Shown here: in pieces, positions 45,901-56,437 of the stretch
Numbering within the stretch: the stretch's first letter is position 1
Layout: the number at the start of each line of letters is the position of its first letter
Source: Polytrichum commune
Taxonomy: Eukaryota > Streptophyta > Polytrichopsida > Polytrichales > Polytrichaceae
Direction of reading: 5' to 3'
DNA length: 64,000 bases
NCBI GenBank assembly: GCA_950295325.1
Contig: OX485807.1
Coordinates: 38,778,440 to 38,842,439, forward strand
Position numbers and translations under genes: made by a program
Notes under the pieces: generated by a model
Seen by the model: the letters and a program-made list of their open reading frames with translations, nothing else
Told to the model about the DNA's origin: nothing
Database searches by the model: none

Positions 45901-48809
45901 CATCCATACAGTTGAAAACCAGTTTTGACCCTTGACATGGGATAAAACCATGTATAAGATTTTTGATTGCAAGTTTTTATATACAAAACATAGCACGGTC
46001 TTATATGAAATTGTGTCCCAAGGCTCAGAACCAACCTATGTATAACATGGTTTGACGGATTCAAAAAATACAATAATGTATAGAAATGGTGGATAAAAAT
46101 ACTAGATATTGCATAGAAACGTACGTTGAATTCTTTCATGAACTTCACTGTCTATGCACCTTAATCTCAACTTATTTCTTAATTAGAGAATCTCATTAGA
46201 AGGATAAAGCCATTTCAATACAGATTATTTTTTGAAAAATGACTAAAGATGAAGTTCTCAACAACAAAATCTCATTTTAATTTATCGCAATAGTCCTGTC
46301 AGAGTCTTTGTGACATTTAAGGGTTAAACCTGAAGTCAGAAAAAGCATAAATGAGAGGAAGAAAAACTGAAATACAGCACCTGTTCATTTCCCATTCCTG
46401 TGACTGCTGCATGCTGGCATCCACCTGATTTTAACTTACAACTGAGTGCATGAAATTTCATTCTTGCTCAAGACCACATTGACAGATATTGATGAATTTT
46501 ATAAGACTAATCCAGCATAAACAAGTAGTATAGGTTGATATATTGCCACTCTTAACATTCCACGTATCACTATATGACAAACATAAGTAGCTGAATGCGA
46601 TTAGAAACTTGTAACAAACAAAAATCCTTTAGCAATTTAAACAAGATATGGATCTAATGAAATACACATGGGAGATTCTTCAGGACCTTCCTGCCACAGG
46701 CTATGTGAATAATATCTGTTACTTTAAACTCGAAATGAGATGCAATGTCTACAGCTAGTGTAAAGGTTGCTGACGTGGCATGACTGCTGATTCAAATAAG
46801 CTCTCGTGGGAATGTTCTAAACAAGAGACAAGGTAATATATGGACCTTGCTTTTTAAGTGTTGGTATTGTCTGACAAGCTCTTGAAGTGCACCCTCAAGA
46901 TTCTCAATTTCCGTCTTCTTCTTTCGAAGCTCTTTTGTACTGTGCTCCTTTGCAGTTTCCCACACCTCCATTGCCACAAATCTGCTCAACTCCTCCTGTT
47001 CAAACCAGTGTTGGGCGGGTGTTTGATTTTGTTAATAATCTCCGTTTCATGGTTTTTAAAATCTTCAAATAAAAAGGACCTCCAGTCGCATTTATTTTAA
47101 AAACCTCAAAGAACTGGCAGTTTCTATCAAAGAACTGGCAAAGAATGGGTAGATCTTTTAAAGGTTATTTGACTAAGTTTTGGCTTTTTTTAGAACTATG
47201 GTTATGAATCAAACCTGATCATTCGGCATTTTAGGAACTGTGGTTATGTGTTCAGCGGTTATGAATATAAAGAACTGCCATGATAACTGGCAGGCTTTGG
47301 TGATAATTCTAATACCTGCCCCACGTTGATACAAACACTCAAAGCAGGCAATTAACAAACTACAGTAGTCTTAGTGCATCTTATTATAGGTGGATGAAAT
47401 TCACCATGAGAAATTACTGCAATGAAATATGATTTTCATGTCAGTAATTCCTCCATTCTGCGACTTGTTACCCTATGCATCTAATACTGCCGGATAAAGG
47501 ACTGTTTGGCTAACTACATATTCAAGCAGGTTGCTTACCTTAAAATCTTTGTCAGAAGCTTCCAACAACCCTCCACCTCCATGCTGCCCTTGAAATACTG
47601 TCCGATAAAGTACAGATGTATCCCTGCAGTACTTAGAGATGTTAACTACATGCAACTACCCTAAATTGTCCTACTAGTGTGGAGGAAAGTTTGATATGAA
47701 AAAGTGGACCACTCTAATTGTCCAGTCAGGGTGGAAATAATGTGGGCCAAAGACCCGGGTCTTCCCCTAAGTCTTCCTGTACACTTCCGACCAACACTTT
47801 TGAGTATCGGTTCACGAAAAAAAAGTAGCATAAAAAATACTGTGGCCCACACTAATTTTAAACTGGAGATTTAACATTCGTTGAAAATTAATGTGGGTTT
47901 TTAAGAGTTACTGCAGCCCACACTAACAGGACTACTTAGTGTACCTATCTATTGAGTTACATCCAATGCAATGGCAAACTTGACTAGAGGTTAACGTTCT
48001 CAATGCAAGACTTGCACCATATTAAGTCCTAAGTTTATCTCATGGAGCAGGACAACAAATGTCTCAGGAAAGCATTCATTTCTTCATGTCAACAGTTTTC
48101 AAATCAAAACACGAGAAAGGTGTAATTCATAGAACACATTCCAATGACCCTGACAATGATGTTGGTGCAAACTATTATGTTTTATTCTTGTGCCTTCAAC
48201 ATAATGCAAGAATGTACTTGGGCAATATTGACAGAAGGGGGACTGCATCACAGCTCAAAATTCAAATGTCACAAATGTGTAGAAACTCACAGAAGCTCAT
48301 CAATGCGGGATTGTGTCATTCGTATTTCTTGGCACGTCTGATCCTCTCCATCCAAAATAAATTTCAGACTTGACCTTCTGCAAACCCCAATTCCAATATA
48401 GAGATTTAGGGAACTGGATTCTACTAATGAAACATGAAAAATACAACCCCGAAATTTTGCACAAGATCAAAACATCAACCCTCTCCTGCCTAAGCTAAAA
48501 TGACTATGAGGTCTATCAAATGAAAGTATGCAGAGATTATTGTAACAAGAGGACCCTACAAATTTCAAAACTTGTAGTGTATGAACCTAATCTGATGTGC
48601 AAACAAGAATTATAGATTTGGTTACATCTTTTGCAACACCAAGGTGATATGCATTTATGTGCACTTTTACCTGCCTGCTGTTCTTTCCACAGTGAATGAT
48701 TTCCCATTTATTGTTCCATCAATCCGCACTCGAGCACGCTTGGCAGCATGATGCACCACTTCACCTGCAGTTAGTCCACGAGCTGAATCGGGTCGTGCAT
48801 CAGTTGAAC
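39924..48809 (-). CDS. Rad50/SMC-like DNA repair ATPase, 12 exons, 5' truncated
   Basis: Exons in coding order: 48809-48671, 48377-48291, 47623-47539, 46995-46846, 46424-46381, 45711-45447, 44083-43895, 43644-43504, 43083-42655, 41546-41319, 40768-40679, 40106-39924. All joins are GT-AG and phase-consistent, giving about 675 codons without a stop. The first exon reads STDARPDSARGLTAGEVVHH. Exon 3 has a Q-loop (RTVFQGQHGGGGLLEASD). Coiled-coil exons follow, with a CDKC zinc-hook-like motif near residue 285. Exon 10 has the ABC signature RQLSGGERRRM, exon 11 Walker B (NLLVLDEVLQ) and exon 12 the D-loop HLDGEG and H-loop VVSQAHS. Rad50 proteins tether and process DNA breaks in the nucleus; this one is shorter than canonical Rad50 and may be a plant Rad50-like paralogue. 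The Walker A exon is absent before the duplication junction at 49271, so this copy should be non-functional. Confidence 0.88.
40971..41126 (+). repeat. Intronic MITE X, inverted to MITE Y
   Basis: Ends GCATGCTCAGAGGTAGTGTT and CACACTACCTCCGAGCAC form inverted repeats. It lies in the intron after the ABC-signature exon. MITE Y (42307-42446), in the intron before that exon, is the same element in the opposite orientation. Confidence 0.65.
41860..42260. repeat. AACTATAGTTAACTA repeats in an intron
   Basis: At least five copies of AACTATAGTT(A/C)A lie in this intron (41860, 41901, 42167, 42214 and relatives), some in TTAACTAGATAT palindromic contexts. TCCAAGGTTTGAACACC (42273) is inverted against CAAACCTTGGACAGC (41786). 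Confidence 0.5.
42307..42446 (-). repeat. Intronic MITE Y
   Basis: Ends TGCATGCTTGGAGGTAGTGT and ACACTACCTCCATGCATG are inverted repeats. The interior matches MITE X in reverse complement (TTCATTGAGG, AACTCATTTT, AGCAACCTATT). Confidence 0.65.
44120..44395. repeat. Diverged ~100 bp direct repeat in an intron
   Basis: GGCTAAGCCATTTTGCTGAC..CCTTGCCATGGTCC..CCACTAC at 44120-44225 is repeated as GGCTAAGCAATTTTGTTGAT..CCTTGCCATGACC..CCACTAC at 44290-44395. Copy 2 of the duplication has the same pair at 60634-60909. Confidence 0.55.
44402..44483. repeat. Stable 82 nt hairpin in an intron
   Basis: Arms 44402-44436 (GCCACGGGCTGTAGTAGGC...TACCTC) and 44451-44483 pair over about 33 bases with a few mismatches and a 14-base loop. 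GC content is high for this region. Repeated at 60916-60997. It may be a small foldback transposon or an RNA hairpin in the gene's primary transcript. Confidence 0.65.
44573..45042. mobile_element. Intronic DNA element with 30 bp inverted ends
   Basis: Ends 44573-44602 (ACTACACCGTTTATGATATC...) and 45013-45042 are reverse complements with about four mismatches. The 470 bp interior has no gene. Similar ends occur at 302-330, 1340 and 4590, defining a family in this window. Repeated at 61087-61556. Confidence 0.6.
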
Positions 48810-48839
48810 CTGGGCCCCATCACCCTTGTCAAATCCATT

Positions 48840-49270
48840 AAATCTTCAGCAAGAGTGATTTTTGGGATATGTATGTCATGAGTAATTTGAGCACAATTCA
48901 AATTGATCGCAGAGAGCAGATAGGTTTAAGTATGAAAATGAAGGGCAGACCACACACGCTCCAAAACGCCGGTTTTGAGACGGAGGTTGTTGGACCAAGG
49001 TAAAAGAATTTTGGCCTTGAGATGTGCCTAACCTTGAGGAGCTTTGTTTCAAGGTTTGTCCCTCTATTTTGTGGTTTGAAGAGTCCTTTCCAACTCCAAT
49101 CAGTAACCTGAGGTTTTAATCCTTGCAAAAACTGCCGTCTTGGACAATGAGCGATTTTGTTTATAAATAAAGGGAGAAGCATGCTGCCATACCTCAAAAG
49201 CCAATAGTAGGAAACTATTTTGCCCGCTCCCATGGGCATGCTCTAAGAAGTGCAGGAGGCAAAATATTGC
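48840..49270. other. Intron-like DNA upstream of first visible exon
   Basis: No Walker A exon could be found here. On the minus strand 49160-49235 starts GAGCATGCCCATGGGAGCGG..CAAAATAG, which resembles a common plant DNA-transposon terminus. The stretch ends at the duplication junction at 49271. Confidence 0.5.
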
Positions 49271-49635
49271 AAGGAATAGAAGACAAATGTGATTCACCCA
49301 AGTTGGCAGATTCCATTCAAGACTTTTGCATTCATTTATACTGCAAGTTATGTACTCCCTCCGTCCCAAAGTTGTTGTCCTACTCCCCGGAGTTTAATAT
49401 CCCAAATAACTCCGGGGATATTAAACCCCGGGGAGTAGGACAACAACTTTGGGACGGAGGGAGTAAGTCTTTGTGGGAAAGTCCTGCACTATACCTCTTT
49501 TGTAGTCTTCACAATACCCTTTCAGCAATCCGTACTCACCATACTTTTTAAACATGGTCAGCCGGAACACGTGAGCTCACTTATATGTGCATATGAAGTG
49601 GCCATCCAAGTACTTGCAGGGCTAGTTGTCTTGTA
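49271..49635 (+). repeat. Extra copy of segment A at the junction
   Basis: Identical to 33129-33493 except for position 49430 (G instead of C, in the MITE). Joined on the left to unrelated sequence ending AATATTGC and on the right, via AAATT, to the start of copy 2 at 49641. Confidence 0.95.
49353..49465. mobile_element. Stowaway-like MITE, copy in extra segment
   Basis: 109 bp element at 49355-49463 with TA flanks. It carries CCCCGGGG where the other two copies have CCCCCGGG, which makes its arms pair better. Confidence 0.93.
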
Positions 49636-49724
49636 AAATTGAAAGGAATAGAAGACAAATGTGATTCACCCAAGTTGGCAGATTCCATTCAAGACTTTTG
49701 CATTCATTTATACTGCAAGTTATG

Positions 49725-49837
49725 TACTCCCTCCGTCCCAAAGTTGTTGTCCTACTCCCCGGAGTTTAATATCCCAAATAACTCCGGGGATATTAAACCC
49801 CCGGGAGTAGGACAACAACTTTGGGACGGAGGGAGTA
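49725..49837. mobile_element. Stowaway-like MITE, copy 2 of duplication
   Basis: 109 bp element at 49727-49835 with TA flanks, identical to 33213-33321. Confidence 0.93.
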
Positions 49838-50153
49838 AGTCTTTGTGGGAAAGTCCTGCACTATACCTCTTTTGTAGTCTTCACAATACCCTTTCAGCAA
49901 TCCGTACTCACCATACTTTTTAAACATGGTCAGCCGGAACACGTGAGCTCACTTATATGTGCATATGAAGTGGCCATCCAAGTACTTGCAGGGCTAGTTG
50001 TCTTGTAGCATATATTTGACATCTCATCTTGATGTTCTATACTTGAGTACCTAACACAATAATAGAGGGCACCATGAAAAAAATTCCAATTCAAACAACA
50101 CTTTGCGACTACTTTTAAGCGTTTCACCAAAGAAAACTATGGTTTTAGTATAC

Positions 50154-50304
50154 CGGAGCACTTCTCCGTGTACTTGACCGTGCTTGCTCCCACCTCGTAT
50201 TCCTTATGTTGATGTCGCAATGAAGGTCTGATGTGTTTTTGTGTTATTTTATCCAAATTGGCGAATAAATGGAAAAGACGTATACATTTGCAACCCATGA
50301 AGAT
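50154..50304 (-). pseudogene. Mutator-like transposase fragment, copy 2
   Basis: Identical to 33640-33790. Confidence 0.45.
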
Positions 50305-50901
50305 AGATGTTATCAAGTTAGAGAATGAGTTTGTGAATGGGTATCGTGAGGGAGATATAACATTTCAAATTTCAAGTTTGCATGGTGAAGGTAAAATGGA
50401 GGGTGCTATTGCATTGGTTACCAAAGATTGGAATAATCATTCGAGAGCATTCAATGAAGAATTTGAATTGCTACTTTCCAAAGACAAGAATGTGGAAAAT
50501 TTTCGTCGCAAGATGTTTTCCTTTTGAGAGGGTAATCAAATGGTCTTTGCATGGTGAAGGCAAATAGACCGTCACCATGGTGATGATGCCCAATGGCACT
50601 ATTAAGTAGATTACATATTGTTGAACCCGAGCCTTTTGGAGGCTATGCACAATGTCATTAACCTATGTGCAATCCCTCACTTATCCTTTGCAACTAATTT
50701 ATATCATGACATTCATGTATGTTTCCAAACTTCCTTCATGTCTATTTTTGTGGGGTGTAGATCCACCAAGAGTGGCCACATTTAAACAAATTTAGTTCTT
50801 AACTAAATTGTGTACAAAAGTTCAACAATCTGAACTCCAAGATTTCAACAATCTGAACTCCAAGTTTGAGAATTTGTTGGAACGAATCTTGTTGGTATTT
50901 T

Positions 50902-51374
50902 CCCCAGGGGGTGGACTCTTCATTTCATGTATTAACAAGAGCATAGTATTATTTCAGGCATTAGTGTGCATAGTACACATAAGGGAGAGGTATTTTTTCT
51001 CTCTCTAGTGTGTGCACTTTAAAGAAGGCTATTGAGGATTTTGATAATAAAGGTAGATGTACAAAAGGAGCCCCTAAGGTTGAGAGACAAAAATGACATT
51101 AGATGTGCTAGTTTCATCCAATTTACAATTTCCTTCATTATTGTCACATGGAATTAACCTACAATGACCTGTATATATCATGAAGGCCTATTTATTTCAT
51201 GGATTATATTTTGTGTCTAAATACATGATTCCATTTTCTAGCCGCCTGTTGTTAGTACATTCACATTTGTTTTTCTTTTTAAAACTCTTGTATACAGGGG
51301 GTTTTATGTCATAGTTTTCCACAAGCATTATTTAGGTTTCTAATGAAGAGTCCACCCCCCCCCCCCCCGATTTC
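50902..51374 (+). repeat. Dispersed repeat family R, copy 2 of duplication
   Basis: Identical to 34388-34860, including the C14 run. Confidence 0.7.
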
Positions 51375-53242
51375 CTCTAATTATGGAGGTGTCCATGTTG
51401 ATTTTGTATTAGGTGAGGCCTACCTCTTTGTGCTTATTGCTATTTCATTATGTATGACTCTATTGGCAATCACCTAAACCAATTGGTGTAATGTGAAATA
51501 ACAACAATGACTTAGGATGTCATACATAAATACAACGAGGAAACACCCATTGGAAGGCAACTAGTAAAGAGAACTAGTAAAGGTGTTTGGAAGGCAATGC
51601 AAACCGCTACAAGAAAGGCTATTACATCTATTAAAGCTAAGGAACTAGAGAAGTTGCTTGTAGTGGGAAATCCCACCAACTGGGAAGAGTTTTGTTATAG
51701 TGGTATTTAATTTCACATATTTCATTTTGTGCATCCTCCACTTTATGCTTGGAAATAAATTGTCTATGATGCAGATTAATAAGCATATTAATGTTATAAC
51801 TAAGCCCGGTATGGCACTAGAGGAGTTACAAATCATTGATGTACTCCAATTGAAGTGAAGTTCAAGTCTTGAAGGTTGTGATGGTGAAATTCAAGCTCAA
51901 TAACACGGGAATCACTATGTTTTCATGTTGTTGATGAGAAAGAAACTAAGCATGAAAATTTGATTGTTTGAGCTTGGTTTTGGGCACGAGTACTATTCAA
52001 TTCCATGGTTCTCCAATTCTTTAATTCTTCAATTAAAGTTGGATTCTATTTCCTTTTCTAAATTGAAAGTTGTGCTTGCGAATGGAGGTTGCCGTGGCCA
52101 ATGAGTTTGAGGGCATGAAGGGTGAGTTGAGTGATGTGGATTGGTGTGAAAACATCCCTCTCCCTGTGCATTACGTAAAGAAATGGAGAATTCTCATTTC
52201 GACCAAGGCTTTCAACTGTTGTTTTAGAAGACCCTTGAGATTTTGAGATTTTTACTACACTGATTCATTTCCTCAAGGGTAGAATTCCATGAGGGTAAAG
52301 TGTGTAGTTTACATGTAGTTTTCTAAATATTTGAATGTTCATTTCTCATAGTTATATGTGAAATCAAATCTTTTGATTACATTGATTTATTGTCCTCTTT
52401 CTCATAAAAGGCACATGCGGCAACATGGGAATGGAGGAGGAGCCAACTTTATGTCCAACAAGCTCATGTGCAACTTAAGTATTCACAATTGTGAAGGACT
52501 AATGGGGCATCAATGAGTTGCTCCTGTATTCAAGAATTGATGGGTCTCATACAGTAAATGCCTAAGCTTCTATCTATTGTATTTCAATATTGGAATTGTT
52601 TTCTTTTGTTGTTTATGTCATTTGATGAATAATTAATGATGTCATTTTTCTAATGGCTTGCAAACTCAACAATTTTGCATCATAATGTTGGTGCACAGGA
52701 AGATGTCTTTGATGGGGTTTGATTTCCAAAAGAAAATTGTTGCATCGGACTTGGTTATTGAGGACATTGATATTTTCTTTGGCCTAATGAAACCGAGAAC
52801 TCAAATTATGAATGGAAGAGTCCCTCAAAGAGATGGTTGGGAGCAAGATGCATTGTCAATGCAAGTGTTTATCGAAGCATTAACTAAGCCCAAGTTTGTG
52901 GTTCTAGATACCTATACATTCACATGTGGTGTGTTCTTCCTTGGCATATATTGAAACTAGAAGGTTATTTGTTTCTTCATTTCATCAATATCTAATTGTT
53001 GTTTGTTTAAACATTTCCAGGTGCTTCCATCCATGCTTGCAGACATAAGGAACATCACCTTGTAGCATACAAGGGAGACTCTACCATTTGTGACGTTTTT
53101 GTCACTCCATTGCATGATGTTCCTCTTCCTCCCCCCCTCCTCCCCTTCTGGAAATGGGTCCATTTCCACTCCCTTGGTAATGACAATGCACTACACTAAT
53201 TATGCCATTTAGTGTGTGTGGCACTAATTCCTGAAACATGCA

Positions 53243-54477
53243 CTATTTTGCTCGGGGAGGTGACTATCAAAATTTTAGAAAACCACGTGAGGTTAAAAAA
53301 AGGTCAATTTAATTTGTTTAGGATAAGATTTAAAATTTTGTTAGATCTACCATAGCATTAGAAATATGTCCCCTACATGATTATATGTAGAATAGGGTGG
53401 TGGAAAATTCCTCCAATTTAGTAATTGGTAGAAAAAAATTAGGGTCATAGATATAGGATTCCCCTAAAAGTTTGTAATAAGATCAATAAAATAATTATGG
53501 GTTTGACTACTTGGATGAAGAAGTGTGTAGTTTATGTCCAAATTTGAATCAAGTGTGGTAGTATGGAGGAAAATGTCGTGGGGTTTTTAGGAGGAAGACA
53601 AAGTGGAGTGGTTGGAGATTTCGAAGGTTGCCCCCCTCATGCCATTAGCTAGTTTTAGATATTCGTCATCATTGGTGCTAAACCTCTCATAATTTATTAG
53701 TCTTATCATAACATTGTAAAGGATGTTGAACATGTATCTTGATAGTATTGGAGGGTGTATAGTTGTATCCTAATCCTTCACATTGTAAATATTTGTTACA
53801 AGGTTTGAATGGGACTATAGTTGAATGTGTTTGTGAACACAATCAAAGTAAATGATTTTAGTTTTTCGTATTCAACTTTCTTGTATTTGAATAAAATTTT
53901 GTTTTTTTGGAGTAGGTAGTTGAGCAAAATTTTATGTCTTGTCATAACTGATTGTATTTCTTGTTTTGTTCTATTCATGTTTATAAATTGTCTATTTTAG
54001 CTTGTATATTTTGTTTTGTTCCATCCATGTTCACAATTTTTTTATTTTAGCTTGTATATTTTGTTATCTTCATGTTTATCGGTAATCCTTTAACTAGTAT
54101 CCAAGTGTTATTGGGTGTGTTTTAAATGATACTTTGAACGATTTAGGACTAGTATTACTAATTGAAACCAAATGAATGACAATTTGAATGATATGGAATG
54201 TATGCTATTCACATAATCAATTTTGCAATGCTATAGTATTCCGTCCACTATTTAGTACTTGTACGATTTATAAAAAAAATATGCCAAAAATTTGCCTCTC
54301 TAAACAATTACAAATAAATATAGGATGCTAAAATATACTTCAAAGTAGCTTTTTGTTTTTTACAAATAGGGAGGCAAAAAATATTGAGAGGTGCATAAGC
54401 ACACCCCCCCATTAAATACCCCATTATTGCATGTGGTTACAAAACGTAAGGGGGTGTGATCGCCCCGAGTTATTTTG
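53243..54477. mobile_element. Transposon C, copy 2 of duplication
   Basis: Element 53251-54469 with the same CTATTTTG / TTATTTTG flanks as in copy 1, so it was present before the duplication. Confidence 0.78.
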
Positions 54478-56437
54478 CCAAATCTCACAATTAGTGAGCC
54501 CTGAAATTTTTATTGAGTAATACTAAATTCATGCATACATGCTCATTTACCATAATTTCAAGAAAATTAGTGTTGAAGCTCAATGAGGTTGCAACTTTGA
54601 CAATCATTTTCAATGGTGTAGCAGCAACAACAACTTCAAGAGTGGTACCATTGCTACTAATCCAAACTAGGCAAAAACAATGGCAGAAATACTTTGAGTA
54701 TGATTTATAGCAAATTTTGGCGAAGAATGTAGAAAATCTCAATCTTGGGTCAACTAAATGGGAGAGAACCAAATGGGCACCAAGCAATGAGACACTTTGG
54801 GCTCCCGAAACCCTAGATCTTTTAGTGGCATTATTTTCATAGCGAAGATAATTTAGTATCACCTTCACTAATTCCCACACACACTATTAGCCAACCCTCA
54901 TGAAATGGGATAATCACTGTAGTTTGGAAGGTGCTCTCGCATTAGTAAGTAAGTTTATTATGTGATGTAAGGCTTTCTAGTAGTAATCTTTGAACGCACA
55001 ACATTTTGCCTATTTGTTGTGGCACATTAAGTATTTGATTTTGTGTTTGCAAATTGGCATCCATCAAGCCTCCTCCTAGGTTGATGGTGCTTCCTGCATA
55101 TGCAAAAATTTAGCCAAGGTTATGGTAGAAACATCTACATCAGTTCCTTGGTGCAAGTCTACATTTCTCAACAACCATTCATTTGTAGATGACATAGCTA
55201 AGGAGTGTAATGAGGTGGATAGAGGTGGTGAGAAGGGTGAGGGAAAGGAAGATGGTATGAGTAGTCATAAAGCTAAAACATAGGATTCTAGATAAAGTAT
55301 GTTAAACGCATTCATAATTTTAATTTGTGTGTGATGTTCTATTTTTAAGTTAACAATAACCTATACTTGTGGACATTAATTTAAATGTGGATTTTCACCA
55401 TTTACCTCAAATTTTTCCTACAAACATTATTCTCATTTTGCAATGTGTGCCCTTCATTAATTAGCTTAAGAATCCTACCATTATTCTATATTTGAGGTAA
55501 GCGATTTTTCTTGAACTCCCAAAAAGTCTCACAATTCCATGGCCATAGGATACAAATGCCCCTAAGTTCCATTTTTTTTTTTTTTTTCCCCTTGTTGTTC
55601 ACCACTCACATGATAAGATTTCCTAGGCTCCATAATATTTTACAATGTGATGGTGTATATTGTGGGCCACACTATACTGCTACGAAGGGTAAGTCACATT
55701 AATAGTATAATAACCACAATCTCTACCATAAACAACGTAATGAGAGCTTGCCACATGAAAGTACTTGGCAATCGTACAAGGACTTTGATTCTTGGATTTA
55801 TTCTTAAAGTTAGAACATAAAGACAGAGTCCTACACATGCTCAAGGGTAAGTTTCCGTGTACGACACTCGCTCACCAAATTCTAGTGTGGATAAGGACAA
55901 ACCCGTGCAAATGTAGAGGGAATATGGTGGGGTAGGGTTCATATGTGCCAACTAGCTACTTCCCATCTTCTCAAATCTGGGCCACCTACTAACCTCCTAC
56001 TCCCAATTACCAAGGATTTAGTTCTAGACCAACATTGGTTCTCTTGAGTCTTCAATTGGTCTTCATCCTTCGGTGACCGGCATTTGTAGGTTATAGATTC
56101 TTTGGTGGGTGCATGGAAGTCTAGAGGCCCATGTCCATGGCCCTTTGCATTCTAGCATACCACCAAAATGTGGTTGTATGTATGGCGGCTTGTGTTGCAC
56201 TACACGCAAACACCTCCGACCCACTAGTATCTAGAGTCTAGTGGGCGAGCGGCCCACATGGAAACTCACCCTAAGATTGCTATGCCCTTTGTAAATTTAA
56301 AAAGAATAAATTAGACAATTTCCAATAGTCCATTCAAAGCTCATCAATATCGATTACTTGTTATGTACCAACATTGATCACTTGTTTTTTCTTTTGGCTT
56401 CTTAATTCAACAACTATTTGTTGAATCACTAGCTACA

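Larger units (their letters stand above)
33127..49640 (+). repeat. 16,514 bp tandem duplication, copy 1
   Basis: Every feature from 33127 onward recurs at +16,514 through the end of the window, with identical protein frames and homopolymer lengths (for example C14 at 34841-34854 and T16 near 39058). The last 370 bp of this unit (49271-49640) contain the extra 365 bp copy of the unit start plus AAATT filler. No difference was found by eye between the copies over roughly 14 kb, apart from the extra segment. Confidence 0.95.
50301..55283 (+). pseudogene. ParB-/methyltransferase-like remnant, copy 2
   Basis: Same exons, stops and insertions as 33787-38769, at +16,514. The motif I-like segment lies at about 52918-52932 and 53021 onward. 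Confidence 0.4.

Noticed and set aside
49160-49239. MPMGAGKIVSYYW on the minus strand upstream of the Rad50-like exons looked like a Walker A motif.
   Set aside because: It lacks the GxxGxGK[ST] form, has no splice site that joins in phase to the exon at 48809, and the DNA resembles a common plant transposon terminus.
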